Shown here: one piece after another, positions 1-7,853 of the stretch | Numbering within the stretch: the first letter of the stretch is position 1 | Layout of the letters: every line of letters begins with the position of its first letter | DNA from: Mycobacterium montefiorense | Lineage (GTDB): Bacteria; Actinomycetota; Actinomycetes; Mycobacteriales; Mycobacteriaceae | Length of the DNA: 64,000 bases | Reading direction: 5' to 3' | Assembly: GCF_003112775.1 (NCBI RefSeq) | Contig: NZ_BFCH01000018.1 | Location: forward strand, 734,362 to 798,361 | Notes under the pieces: model-generated | What the model was told of the DNA's origin: nothing | Database searches by the model: none | Seen by the model: only the letters and a program-made list of their open reading frames with translations | Translations under genes and position numbers: made by a program

Positions 1-212
1 TGATCCTGACCAGACTCGTGGCCCTGCAGTCGATCCCGTTCCGTGTGACATCCCAGTCCCAGCGATGTCAAGTAGTGTGCGATGCCATCCACTCGTGCGT
101 CCGTCTCCGCGTACGTCCACTGCCGGCCGCGCCAGAACAGCACACGGTGCTCGGGAAGCGCTTGCGCCAGAGTCGAAAACACCGTCGACAGGTTGAATCC
201 GCTATCTCCCAT
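1..212 (-). CDS. Acyl-CoA synthetase / AMP-dependent ligase, N-terminal fragment (runs off window)
   Basis: The leftward reading frame starts with ATG at 212 and stays open to the window edge, giving about 70 residues. A good ribosome site (GAGGAGATTC) lies directly upstream. The peptide begins MGDSGFNLSTVF and contains FWRGRQWTYAETDARV, which resembles the N-terminal lobe of FadD-type AMP-forming ligases (a WTYAE segment near residue 35). The adenylation motifs would lie beyond the edge, so the substrate class cannot be judged. The gene is transcribed in the same direction as the TetR gene just upstream (76-bp gap), which could regulate it. The family call is moderately secure. Confidence 0.65.
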   Translation of the reverse strand, partial: MGDSGFNLSTVFSTLAQALPEHRVLFWRGRQWTYAETDARVDGIAHYLTSLGLGCHTERDRLQGHESGQD

Positions 213-287
213 GAATCTCCTCGAGGTTTGCCGTTGTCCGCCGGCGGGGTTGAATGAATGGTCCAATTCACTTGTGCGGTTGGACTA

Positions 288-887
288 TCAGGCAACCGAG
301 GCCCCCAATATAAGGTTGACCGCCTCGTCGAGTTGCCCGGCGATCTCCTCGTAGCTGACGAACCGCGCCGTCATCAGCGCACCGGCGAACGTCATTTGCA
401 GGGTGGACTTGACGGCACGCGGCCATCCCGGACCTAGCGCCGCCGCTATCCGCTTCGACACTTCTTCGCCGATCTGTTCGCGCAGCGGCTGGACGGCCGG
501 ATCGTCGGCCATCAACGCTGCTCCGCAGGCAGCGGTGAGCTCGGGCTCTTCGGCCACGGCCACCGCCATGTCCCGCAGCGTCGCGCTCACCCGGGTCTTG
601 GTGGTGTCGTTGACATCGGTGTGCAGCGGCAATGCGCGCAGAAATCGCAGATACACCGCGGCCACCAGGGCACTTTTCGACGGAAAGTACGTGTAGGCGC
701 TCGCGGGCGACACTGCAGCCCGGGCCGCAACCGCACGCATCGTCAGGTTCGCGAACGACGATTCGCGCAGTTCCTCCAGCCCGGCGTCGAGAACCTTGCG
801 GATCGTTTGTCCCGGCCGGCGATCCGATCGGCGGGAACCTCCGGTGCCGGTCACCGCTTCGGCAGCACGAGCCACATCTCTAGACAC
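288..887 (-). CDS. TetR/AcrR family transcriptional regulator
   Basis: This is a 199-residue repressor-type protein. The N-terminal helix-turn-helix includes FANLTMRAVAARAAVSPASAY followed by TYFPSKSALVAAV, the usual TetR DNA-binding pattern, and the rest is a helical ligand-binding domain. The frame is open up to 971, but the extra 28 residues are low-complexity and lack a ribosome site. The GTG at 887 is preferred because a TACACT -10 element ends exactly 6 nt before it, as in mycobacterial leaderless mRNAs. It lies just upstream of, and co-directional with, the truncated acyl-CoA ligase, so it may control that gene. The ligand is unknown. Confidence 0.85.
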   Translation of the reverse strand: MSRDVARAAEAVTGTGGSRRSDRRPGQTIRKVLDAGLEELRESSFANLTMRAVAARAAVSPASAYTYFPSKSALVAAVYLRFLRALPLHTDVNDTTKTRVSATLRDMAVAVAEEPELTAACGAALMADDPAVQPLREQIGEEVSKRIAAALGPGWPRAVKSTLQMTFAGALMTARFVSYEEIAGQLDEAVNLILGASVA

Positions 888-899
888 CCGTCCAGTGTA
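888..899 (-). promoter_or_regulatory. Candidate leaderless promoter of the TetR gene
   Basis: Read leftward, TACACT (899-894) is followed by six bases and then the GTG start at 887. TANNNT plus six or seven bases to a GTG or ATG is the common mycobacterial leaderless arrangement. No clear -35 is seen. Transcription start is inferred, not shown. Confidence 0.4.
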
Positions 900-1085
900 G
901 GAAACGAAACGCGCGCAGCCAACGACACCACCCGGTCCCCGCCAAACGGCCCGGTGCTGCAGCGACAGCATCCATAGTCAGGTCATCGGCAATGGCGGCG
1001 GAACCCGGACGCCAAACCTCTGGCGTCAAATACAGACAGATGTCCAGAAAATCCGGTTGATTATTCGCGTCCCGCGAGTCGTAGA

Positions 1086-1640
1086 GTGACGGCTGTGACC
1101 CGGGAGGACCAGCGCCGTTGGGACGAGCGGTACACAAGCAAGGCACCGGCATCCAGCGGTGCGGTTGGCGCACCCGGCGTCTTTGCCGACTATGCGGATG
1201 CCTTCCCGACCGCCGGGCGGGCTCTCGACGTCGCGTGCGGCCGCGGCTTCGCCGCGGTCTGGTTGGCCCAGCGCGGGCTGGACGTCATCGGATTGGACGT
1301 CTCCGCGGTGGCCGTCGGTCAAGCACGGGAACTGGCGCGGCACAGCGGCATCGAGCACCGATGCCGGTTTGACGTCGTGGATCTCGACGACGGACTGCCG
1401 GACGGGCCCCTCGTTGACGTGATCGTCTGCCACCGGTTCCGCGACCCGCGCCTGGACCACGCCTTCATCGAGCGCTTGGCACCGGGCGGGCTGCTGGCAG
1501 CTTCGGCACTCAGCGAAGTCGGCGCCGAACCCGGTCCGTTTCGCGCCGCCCCCGGCGAGCTCGCCGCGGCATTCGCCGGATTAACCGTGATAGCCGCCGG
1601 CGAAGGCCGGGGGCAGGCGTGGCTGCTGGCGCGAGCTTGA
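1086..1640 (+). CDS. Class I SAM-dependent methyltransferase, small
   Basis: The protein has 184 residues and starts with GTG at 1086 (an in-frame GTG at 1095 is also possible). The SAM-binding glycine loop is LDVACGRGFAAVWLAQRG near residues 48-65, followed by the acidic end of strand beta-2 in DVIGLDVSAVAVGQARELA. The C-terminal half is short and the loop after strand 4 (VIVCHRFRDPRLDHAF) lacks a diagnostic substrate motif. This suits a small-molecule methyltransferase of the Methyltransf_25 type, but the substrate cannot be assigned. It is divergent from the TetR gene and convergent with the helicase gene, ending 11 bp from it. Confidence 0.75.
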   Translation: MTAVTREDQRRWDERYTSKAPASSGAVGAPGVFADYADAFPTAGRALDVACGRGFAAVWLAQRGLDVIGLDVSAVAVGQARELARHSGIEHRCRFDVVDLDDGLPDGPLVDVIVCHRFRDPRLDHAFIERLAPGGLLAASALSEVGAEPGPFRAAPGELAAAFAGLTVIAAGEGRGQAWLLARA

Positions 1641-1651
1641 CGCCCGCGAAG

Positions 1652-3031
1652 TTATCCGCCGCTTCCCTGCGCGCGGCTGGAGCGACGACGATCCAGCCGC
1701 CGGGTCGGCGTAGCGGAGCGGTGCGATATCACCGATTCGGTGGGGGCAGCCGAGGCCTTTCTCGGTGACCGATTGTTGTTCCGGCGGCGACGTTGCCCGC
1801 CCGCATTCGGTCGGTGCTGCGCGGGCGTGCGCGATGCGCCATTGGCGGGCGCCGGCGCCTGGTAGGGGGCGATCTCACCGACGAGCGCATGCACTGCCTC
1901 GGATGCGGCGGTCACCTGCTGAGGAGCGACCTTGATGCCAGCCTTGCGCATCAACGCCTGGGTGTCTTGACGCTGTTCGGGTAGCACGACGGTGACAACG
2001 TCACCGGCGCTGCCGGCCCGCGCCGTGCGCCCGGAGCGGTGCAGATAGGACTTGTGCTCGGCGGGCGGGTCGATGTGCACGACAAGTTCGACCTCGTCGA
2101 CGTGCACGCCCCGCGCGGCGATATCGGTTGCCACCAGTACGCGAGCGCCGCCCGAGGCGAACATCGCCAGGTTGCGTTCGCGGGCGGGCTGAGACAGATT
2201 GCCGTGCAAGTCGACCGACGGAACTCCCGATTCGGTGAGCTGTTTAGCGAGTTTGCGCGCTTGATGCTTGGTGCGCATGAACAGAATTCGGCGGCCGGTG
2301 CCGGAAGCGAGTCGGTGCACAAGTTCCTTCTTGGCCTCCGCATTGGCGACGTGAAACACATGATGGGTCATCTCGGATACCGGTGAGTCCGCCCCGTCGA
2401 CCGAGTGCAGCACCTCGTCGCGGAGGAACCGCGTGACGAGCTTGTCGACACCGTTGTCCAGCGTTGCCGAAAACAGTAGTCGCTGGCCACCATTCGGGGT
2501 AGCAGCCAGGATTCGGGTGACGCCGGGCAGAAAGCCGAGATCGGCCATGTGATCGGCTTCGTCGATGACAGTGATCTCCACTGCCTCGAGGCTGATCAGC
2601 CGTTGCTTCATCAGATCCTCGAGCCGGCCCGGACAAGCGACCACGATGTCGACGCCGGACTTGAGGGCAGCTACCTGCCGGGTTTGCGAAACGCCACCGA
2701 AGATCGTGGTAACGCGCAAACCGCAGGCCGCTGCTAACGGTTCGAGCGTCGCGGTGATCTGAGTCGCCAGCTCACGAGTCGGGGCGAGCACCAAACCCGA
2801 TGGCCGCGAGGGGCGCCGGTTGCCTTCGGCGAGGCGGCTGACCAGTGGAATGGAAAAGGCAAGGGTCTTTCCGCTGCCTGTTTTCCCGCGGCCCAGCACG
2901 TCTCGGCCCGCGAGCGTATCCGGAAGCGTCTCGACCTGAATGGGAAACGGATGTGCGATCCCGCGCTCGGCGAGCGCGCTGACAATTGTTCTGCGCACGC
3001 CGAGGTCGGCAAAGGATTTGTCGGTAGTCAC
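1652..3031 (-). CDS. DEAD-box ATP-dependent RNA helicase (RhlE-like)
   Basis: About 459 residues if started at GTG 3031, which has AAAGG ten bases upstream. A longer frame reaches 3166 and an ATG exists at 3052, but neither has a ribosome site. All helicase motifs are present in order: Q motif HPFPIQVETLP, motif I GKTGSGKT, Ia PTRELA, Ib ACPGRLEDL, II DEAD, III SAT, V ATDIAARG and VI HRSGRTARAG. The tail after the second RecA lobe is basic and low-complexity (QRRRRNNNRSPRKA), typical of RNA-binding extensions. It probably unwinds structured RNA in ribosome assembly, mRNA decay or cold adaptation. The first lobe resembles mycobacterial RhlE. Confidence 0.9.
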   Translation of the reverse strand: MTTDKSFADLGVRRTIVSALAERGIAHPFPIQVETLPDTLAGRDVLGRGKTGSGKTLAFSIPLVSRLAEGNRRPSRPSGLVLAPTRELATQITATLEPLAAACGLRVTTIFGGVSQTRQVAALKSGVDIVVACPGRLEDLMKQRLISLEAVEITVIDEADHMADLGFLPGVTRILAATPNGGQRLLFSATLDNGVDKLVTRFLRDEVLHSVDGADSPVSEMTHHVFHVANAEAKKELVHRLASGTGRRILFMRTKHQARKLAKQLTESGVPSVDLHGNLSQPARERNLAMFASGGARVLVATDIAARGVHVDEVELVVHIDPPAEHKSYLHRSGRTARAGSAGDVVTVVLPEQRQDTQALMRKAGIKVAPQQVTAASEAVHALVGEIAPYQAPAPANGASRTPAQHRPNAGGQRRRRNNNRSPRKASAAPTESVISHRSATPTRRLDRRRSSRAQGSGG

Positions 3032-3353
3032 TTTTCGGTGCCTTTCAGGCATCGTTAGTGCCGGGGCCCAGACGAGACGTCGCGCAGGCATCGGCACAAG
3101 GTGGCGAGATTGCCGGTCGGCAATATCGATCGCCGCGAGACAAGCTAGTGCGGGTGCACGGATCATCTGGATTCGGTGTCAAGCGCTGGCTCTGGGCTGG
3201 CACCGGGGGATGAGGAAGCGTTCCACGACGTTGTTGGCATTCATGGTGAAGCGGCCAACGTTGGTGCAAGTCTAGCGTACCCAGAACCGAACGGCTAAAC
3301 AGGCCGGGAAAACCCCTTCCAGCAGGGGAATCGGCGGTGGCCAAGCATCTCGG
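3032..3353 (-). other. Leader region upstream of the RNA helicase gene
   Basis: This gene-poor stretch of 322 bp lies between the helicase start and the thiocyanate-hydrolase-like cassette. Read leftward, a candidate -10 TAGACT (3274-3269) could start an mRNA near 3262, giving a leader of roughly 230 nt before the helicase GTG. Long leaders are common on helicase and cold-shock mRNAs. A 21-codon ORF lies within it (separate entry). No strong terminator was seen. Confidence 0.3.
3179..3244 (-). CDS. Candidate 21-residue leader ORF upstream of the helicase
   Basis: ATG at 3244 opens 21 codons (MNANNVVERFLIPRC...) and stops at TGA 3181-3179, about 150 nt before the helicase start. It begins about 17 nt after the putative transcription start, so it could be the first ORF on the mRNA. 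There is no clear ribosome site. It could be a regulatory uORF or chance. Conservation of the codons in other mycobacteria would decide. Confidence 0.2.
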   Translation of the reverse strand: MNANNVVERFLIPRCQPRASA

Positions 3354-3707
3354 TCAGGATTGGAGCCTGGCCCTCACCACGGCCAGCCGTTCGGTTAATT
3401 CGGCCTCGTCGATGACGCCGCGCGCCACCAGCGAGTGCGCCAATGCCACCAGCCGGTTTTCTGGGTAAGGCAGGTCCGCATAGACCGTGGCGGACAGTTT
3501 GTCCTCGTCGTTTCGCCGGTCGACAAAGCCGAGTGCCTCTGGGCCGCAACTGCTTTGATCGAGCGCATCGCACATGCCGTCGAGGCTGGTCTGCCATGGC
3601 GGCACCGGATTGGCAACCCCGTACATCTGGGCCATCCGGCTCCAGACCTGATTGCGTTCAACGATTTTCGCCAGCGGCGCGATCGGGGACCATTCGGAGG
3701 TGCTCAC
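3354..3707 (-). CDS. Nitrile hydratase/thiocyanate hydrolase activator-like protein (P15K-type)
   Basis: A 117-residue protein related to the N-terminal domain of nitrile hydratase beta subunits. It contains NPVPPWQTSLDGMCDAL, then YADLPYPENRLVALAHSLV and the helical pair GVIDEAELTERL. Small free-standing proteins of this kind act as activators that help load and oxidise the metal centre; P15K does this for thiocyanate hydrolase. It is the last gene of the leftward cassette, 16 bp after the gamma/alpha-type subunit gene, which fits a maturation role. It lacks the C-terminal SH3-like domain of a true beta subunit, so it is unlikely to be structural. Confidence 0.7.
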   Translation of the reverse strand: MSTSEWSPIAPLAKIVERNQVWSRMAQMYGVANPVPPWQTSLDGMCDALDQSSCGPEALGFVDRRNDEDKLSATVYADLPYPENRLVALAHSLVARGVIDEAELTERLAVVRARLQS

Positions 3708-3723
3708 CAGCCTGCCCCGACGA

Positions 3724-4428
3724 TCAGTCGCCGACCGGATGATTGGCGGGCCGGGTCTCGGTGACAGCGTTCGTCGTCACCCCGACCTTGGGCAGCGCGA
3801 CGCCGATCAAGCAATCGCGCGTGATGATTTCGACCAGCTGATCCTCGGTCCAGCCGTCAGTTCCTGCGGGACGCACGGGCATCACCATGAAGCGGTGTTT
3901 CTGGTTGGAGTCCTCCACCCGGATCTCGACGTCCTCGGGTAGGTAGAGCCCGAACTCGGCGAGCACCTGCCGCGGCCAGCGCACGATGCGTCGGCGGAAA
4001 TTGGGTGTGCGGTACCACTCGGGCGAATTGCCCAGTATCGGACGCGGATAGCATGAGCAGAGCGTGCACACGATGACGTGATGCAACGTGGGTGTGTCCT
4101 CGAGAACGTGAAACGCGGTGAAATCGCTCGGCGTTCCGAACCCTGTCGGCTGCAGCCAATCCACGCCGACTTCCTTGCTGGCCGCGAGCGGATCGGACAG
4201 GGCCAATTTCTTGAATTGTGGATCGAGCCAGGCCCGTGCCACCAGCCGCGCAGCCGGTGTCGGGCCGATATGCTCGGCGAATTCGGTGAAATGCCGGTGA
4301 TCCTCAGCGGTGAAAATTCCTTTCTCTATGCATAATTCGCGAAGTGCGATCTCGAGGACTTCGAAGTCGGTGATCTCATCCACCATTGGTGCGGCGGTGC
4401 GATCGTGATCGTGGTCGTGAGCGCTCAT
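3724..4428 (-). CDS. scnC: Thiocyanate hydrolase gamma / nitrile hydratase alpha-type catalytic subunit (cobalt)
   Basis: A 234-residue catalytic subunit with the metal-claw motif VCTLCSC at C121, C124 and C126. Threonine after the first cysteine marks the cobalt rather than the iron type. In this family two of the cysteines are oxidised to sulfinate and sulfenate. The N-terminus MSAHDHDHDRT and the run YPRPILGNSPEWYR recall Thiobacillus thioparus thiocyanate hydrolase gamma, which also starts with a His-Asp-rich tail. That enzyme turns thiocyanate plus water into carbonyl sulfide and ammonia. The ATG overlaps the upstream subunit stop by 4 bp, so translation is coupled. Nitrile hydratase alpha is the alternative; the partner subunit favours thiocyanate hydrolase. 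Confidence 0.7.
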   Translation of the reverse strand: MSAHDHDHDRTAAPMVDEITDFEVLEIALRELCIEKGIFTAEDHRHFTEFAEHIGPTPAARLVARAWLDPQFKKLALSDPLAASKEVGVDWLQPTGFGTPSDFTAFHVLEDTPTLHHVIVCTLCSCYPRPILGNSPEWYRTPNFRRRIVRWPRQVLAEFGLYLPEDVEIRVEDSNQKHRFMVMPVRPAGTDGWTEDQLVEIITRDCLIGVALPKVGVTTNAVTETRPANHPVGD

Positions 4429-5285
4429 GCTGATTTCCCCTCGGAGTAGGCGGCCGCGTCAAGCCAACGCTCGGGGATCTCGGTCTGCAGCGTGTCATTG
4501 GCGGGACCGGTGTAGCCATGCCACAGCTGCGCGAGGTTGAAGCGAACGATGTAGAACCATTCGGCTTTTTGGTTAGGGCCGGCCCATGTCTCGTCTTCGG
4601 CTGCGGGACTTTCGTACGACACCTTCGCGACTTCGCCTGTCGCGCCGCGTACGTATTCCTGGGTGCGCGTGTAAAGCAGGACGGGAAGTTCGCGCACCAC
4701 CACCTTGTCGCCTACCTTGAATTTCGGATCTCCGGCCTGCCCGGCGAACATCTGCGGGTCGCCCTTTCCAACCGCATGCAGGTGATGTTCATTGCGCTCG
4801 ACCCCGGACGGATCGCCTTCGAACTTGGGCTTGGCCTCCAACGGCTTTCCCTGCAGTCCGCCCGCATACCGTGACTTCACCTCGGCCATGCGTTCGGCTA
4901 ATTCGCTCACGCCGATGTGATGTTTCTCGACCAGCACGCGCACCACCGCCAGCAGCCAGCGCGCGTAATAGGGGAGTCCGAGATAGATCGTGCGGCCGAG
5001 ATCGACATTGCCCATCCGGCGTCGTTCCTCCGACAACCAGATTCCGCGCATGCCAAGCACCTCGCACATCACGTAGGTGTTCTCTTCCCAGATTTCGTAC
5101 TGCTTGTTCTCGAATTCAATCGGTGCATCCGGCTCGCCACCGACATCGTGCGGGGTTTTGACGTAGGCGGCAAAGCGCTCGTGATCGATCAGATCGGGGG
5201 TGGGCGCGTCTGGGAGTTCGGGGTAGGAGGACTTGAGCCTGGCCACCAGGTCGAGCTGGGTCGCCCGGTCCAGAGGAGTTGCCAT
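4425..5285 (-). CDS. Fused beta-alpha subunit of thiocyanate hydrolase-like enzyme
   Basis: This 286-residue protein has two parts. Residues 1 to about 150 match the thiocyanate hydrolase beta subunit / nitrile hydratase beta N-terminal fold (PHDVGGEPDAPIEFENKQYE, then GLPYYARWLLAVVRVLVEK). Residues from about 175 match the SH3-like alpha subunit / nitrile hydratase beta C-terminal barrel (FKVGDKVVVRELPVLLYTRT, YESPAAEDE, TEIPERWLD). In T. thioparus these are separate proteins of about 157 and 126 residues, whose sum is close to this length. The start ATG has GGAG nine bases upstream. It is the first gene of the cassette and overlaps the catalytic subunit gene. It should supply the non-metal half of the active site. 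Confidence 0.7.
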   Translation of the reverse strand: MATPLDRATQLDLVARLKSSYPELPDAPTPDLIDHERFAAYVKTPHDVGGEPDAPIEFENKQYEIWEENTYVMCEVLGMRGIWLSEERRRMGNVDLGRTIYLGLPYYARWLLAVVRVLVEKHHIGVSELAERMAEVKSRYAGGLQGKPLEAKPKFEGDPSGVERNEHHLHAVGKGDPQMFAGQAGDPKFKVGDKVVVRELPVLLYTRTQEYVRGATGEVAKVSYESPAAEDETWAGPNQKAEWFYIVRFNLAQLWHGYTGPANDTLQTEIPERWLDAAAYSEGKSA

Positions 5286-5410
5286 ATCAGCTCCAGTCGT
5301 CGTCGGAATCTAAGCGGTGGCACAGCCCACTGCTCACTCAATACAGCTCACTCCACACCTCAAGATCACGCAACCTCTAAATGAATTGCGGCCAGGGTAA
5401 GGTCCCGGTG

Positions 5411-6259
5411 ATGGAGCGTCGCGTCCTCGAAGCGATCATCTATGAACGCGAACCGCCGATTGCGCGGATCATTCTGAATCGGGTCGACAAGGCCAATACC
5501 AAGGATTCCGTCCTCGTCACGGAAGTCGACAATTGCCTGCACGAGGCGGACCGCGACAGCGAGATCAAGGTCGTCATCCTCAAGGCGAATGGCAAGGGGT
5601 TCTGCGGCGGCCACGTGGCCCGCTGGGGTCCGGAGGAAAACCCTTACCCAGGCTTCGGAAATACCTTTGAGGATCTGTACAAAGGCACCGCCGACCTATT
5701 CCTGTGGCCAACGCTGTACTTGTGGGAGTTCCCTAAGCCGACCATCTCCCAGATCCATGGCTATTGCATGGGGGGCGGAATCTATCTCGGCTTGTTGACC
5801 GACTTCTGCGTGGCGTCCGACGACGCGTATTTCCAGATGCCGCTTGCCCAAAGTCTCGGAGAACCGGGCGGGCACACCATGATTGAGCCGTGGTTACTGA
5901 TGAACTGGCATCGCACCATGGACTGGTTGTTGCTGGCGCCGACGCTGTCCGCCCAACAAGCCCTCGACTGGGGTCTGCTGAACAGGGTGGTGCCGCGCGA
6001 CGATCTCGAGGCCACGGTCGAGGAGATGGCGCACAAGATTGCCCAGATCCCGTTGACCACGCTGATGGCGGTGAAGAACAACGTCAAGCGCGCCTGGGAA
6101 TTGATGGGCATGCGGGTGCACCTTCAGGTCAGCCACATCCTGACCAACATGGTCGGTGCCGCGTCCGATGTCCAGGCGCGGCGAGCCGAACTCATGCAAT
6201 CGGGCATGAAGCCGCGTGAATTCCTCGACCGCGACGAAAAAGACACTCCGCCGGCGTGA
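5411..6259 (+). CDS. Enoyl-CoA hydratase/isomerase (crotonase) family protein
   Basis: 282 residues from ATG 5411, preceded by AAGG; the frame opens 30 bp earlier without a ribosome site. Crotonase oxyanion-hole segments are visible as KANGKGFCGGH and QIHGYCMGGG. The usual catalytic glutamates are not obvious (SLGEPGGHTM takes the place of the second), so the reaction may be a hydration, an isomerisation or a C-C cleavage. The C-terminal segment KRAWELMGMRVHLQVSHIL is shared with the crotonase at 12535-13407, so the two are recent relatives. It is divergent from the thiocyanate-hydrolase-like cassette with a 125-bp gap. Confidence 0.85.
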   Translation: MERRVLEAIIYEREPPIARIILNRVDKANTKDSVLVTEVDNCLHEADRDSEIKVVILKANGKGFCGGHVARWGPEENPYPGFGNTFEDLYKGTADLFLWPTLYLWEFPKPTISQIHGYCMGGGIYLGLLTDFCVASDDAYFQMPLAQSLGEPGGHTMIEPWLLMNWHRTMDWLLLAPTLSAQQALDWGLLNRVVPRDDLEATVEEMAHKIAQIPLTTLMAVKNNVKRAWELMGMRVHLQVSHILTNMVGAASDVQARRAELMQSGMKPREFLDRDEKDTPPA

Positions 6260-6507
6260 CGCCGCGGTCACGCTGCCCAGGGTGGACGGACAGTTAGCGG
6301 CCCCGCACTCTGTGGGATGCGGCTGTCGATCAGGCTTAAGCCCCGGTGAGGGCGTGAAAATTGCCGCGTAACAGCCCCGCTCGATCAATTAGGATTGCGT
6401 GAGGTAACGGCGACGTGCCACTGCATTACCCGCGTGACCGGCGCGACGAGAGGGTTAGTTGGACTCGACCGGCGAGGATTGCTTCAGCATAAGGAGAACG
6501 AGCCGAT

Positions 6508-7853
6508 ATGACGCAGACGCTCAACGTGGAATATGAGGAACTCCTGACGCGGGCGGACGAACTCGAGCAACCGCTGCCGAATATTCCGTCCACCAACCCG
6601 CCAGGGCCCTGCAACCTTTCGTTCATCACCGATACCGCCGCACGACTCGTGCTTACCGCTGACACCTTGCGGTTGTACCTCAAAGGGTGCGAACGGGAAT
6701 GGCGGAATCTCGCGAAATCCTTGCGGAATGCGGCCAAGGCCTATGAAGAGGTCGACACCGGAGCCGCGCAGGACATCGCCAAGATCATGACCGGCGACGC
6801 TGCCACGACGGGCGTATCGGCGGCGCCGGTGGTCGCCGATGACGAGCCCTGGACGGCGCCGGAGCCATGGCCGCCGCCGCGCCATTCGAATACCCGTACT
6901 ACGAAGTCAGACAGGCAGCCGAGGACATTGAATCCGGCGATCAGGGCACGGCGTTCAGGGCCTTTGCGCAGGAATGGCGAGCGTTCCTGCAGGCATTTCA
7001 AGAACAGACCTATCGGTTCCGGCTGTTTACTCGCTGGGAGGGCGAGGCGACGGCACAAGTTGAACGCGACTTTCAGGCACACAAGCAGTGGATATATTCG
7101 ATGGCGAAATTATGCGGTGACCTTGCTCAACAGGCTGACCGGGTTGTCGACGTGCACAAAAAGGCCACCGCCACCACTGGCTACGAACACCAGGACTCCC
7201 TGGGCGGCGCACATCCCACGACCTATGAGGTATCGCAATGCGATTATTGGTACAGGCGCTATGTCGAATACGGTAATTACGCATACATCCCCATGGCCAT
7301 TGAATGGTATGAGAAACTGCAGGCCCAGTCGGAATCGGCGTTGAAGTATTACGTTCAGTACGCCAACATCCCGCTAAAGCCGCTCAATCCAGACGCTCCC
7401 CCCAAGTCCACGGTCATCAAACCGCCCGGAGAAACGCCAAAACCGGAGCCCAAGCCGGAGCCGGAGCCGAAGCCGGAGCCCGGTGCGACGCCAACGCCCG
7501 GTCCGACACCCGCCCAGCTCGGTCAGCTTGCGGGGAACATGTCGCAGGGTATGCAGGGCATGTCACAGGGTCTGCAGAGCGCGATGCAGGGCATCCAGGG
7601 CCTCACGCAGGGCGGCATGGGCGGCGGCTCGGCGCCTGCGCAGCTAGCTTCGGACACCACCAGCACGGATCTGCCGCCCGCTGACGAAGCGAAAAAGGAC
7701 GACGAGGAAAAAGACGAAGAGCAGAAAAAGGCCGACGAGGAGGCGAGACTCGCCGAAGGTGCCGCGCCGGGAGGTCAGGGATCGGGCAGCGCTCCCACCG
7801 AGCCCCCGGTTGCCGGTAAACCCGGCGCGACGCCTTCAGGAGTGGTGCTCTAA
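6508..7853 (+). pseudogene. EspB-like ESX secretion-associated protein, split by a frameshift
   Basis: Two overlapping frames together match EspB. The first frame, from ATG 6508 (AAGGAG upstream), gives the PE-like half: ADELEQPLPNIPSTNPPGPC, LVLTADTLRLYLKGCEREW and the export motif YEEVD in KAYEEVD. Near 6870-6890, inside a CCG-rich tract, the sense switches by -1 to the frame running to 7853. That frame carries the PPE-like half (FEYPYYEVRQAAEDIESGDQG, RWEGEAT, HKQWIYSMAKLCGDLAQQAD). The first frame otherwise continues out of register to 7344. A one-base deletion in the CCG tract explains this best; programmed frameshifting or a sequencing error are alternatives. EspB is an ESX-1 substrate, and no ESX-1 genes lie nearby. 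Confidence 0.75.
6867..7853 (+). CDS. PPE-like C-terminal half of the EspB-like gene (intact open frame)
   Basis: This 328-codon frame starts at ATG 6867 (a TGA at 6840 closes it upstream) and may be annotated as a gene of its own. Residues 7 to about 150 are the EspB PPE-like helical domain, with RWEGEA in the WxG position. A proline/glutamate linker (PEPKPEPEPKPEPG) follows, then a Gln/Met/Gly-rich repeat stretch (MSQGMQGMSQGLQS) and an acidic/lysine tail. GGAG sits only two bases before the ATG, a poor spacing, so independent translation is doubtful. The PE-like half needed for normal export lies in the other frame. Confidence 0.6.
   Translation: MAAAAPFEYPYYEVRQAAEDIESGDQGTAFRAFAQEWRAFLQAFQEQTYRFRLFTRWEGEATAQVERDFQAHKQWIYSMAKLCGDLAQQADRVVDVHKKATATTGYEHQDSLGGAHPTTYEVSQCDYWYRRYVEYGNYAYIPMAIEWYEKLQAQSESALKYYVQYANIPLKPLNPDAPPKSTVIKPPGETPKPEPKPEPEPKPEPGATPTPGPTPAQLGQLAGNMSQGMQGMSQGLQSAMQGIQGLTQGGMGGGSAPAQLASDTTSTDLPPADEAKKDDEEKDEEQKKADEEARLAEGAAPGGQGSGSAPTEPPVAGKPGATPSGVVL

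Noticed and set aside
3724..4428. Calling the catalytic subunit a plain nitrile hydratase alpha
   Set aside because: Possible, but the His-Asp tail, partner subunit layout and specific segments fit thiocyanate hydrolase better; kept as an alternative.
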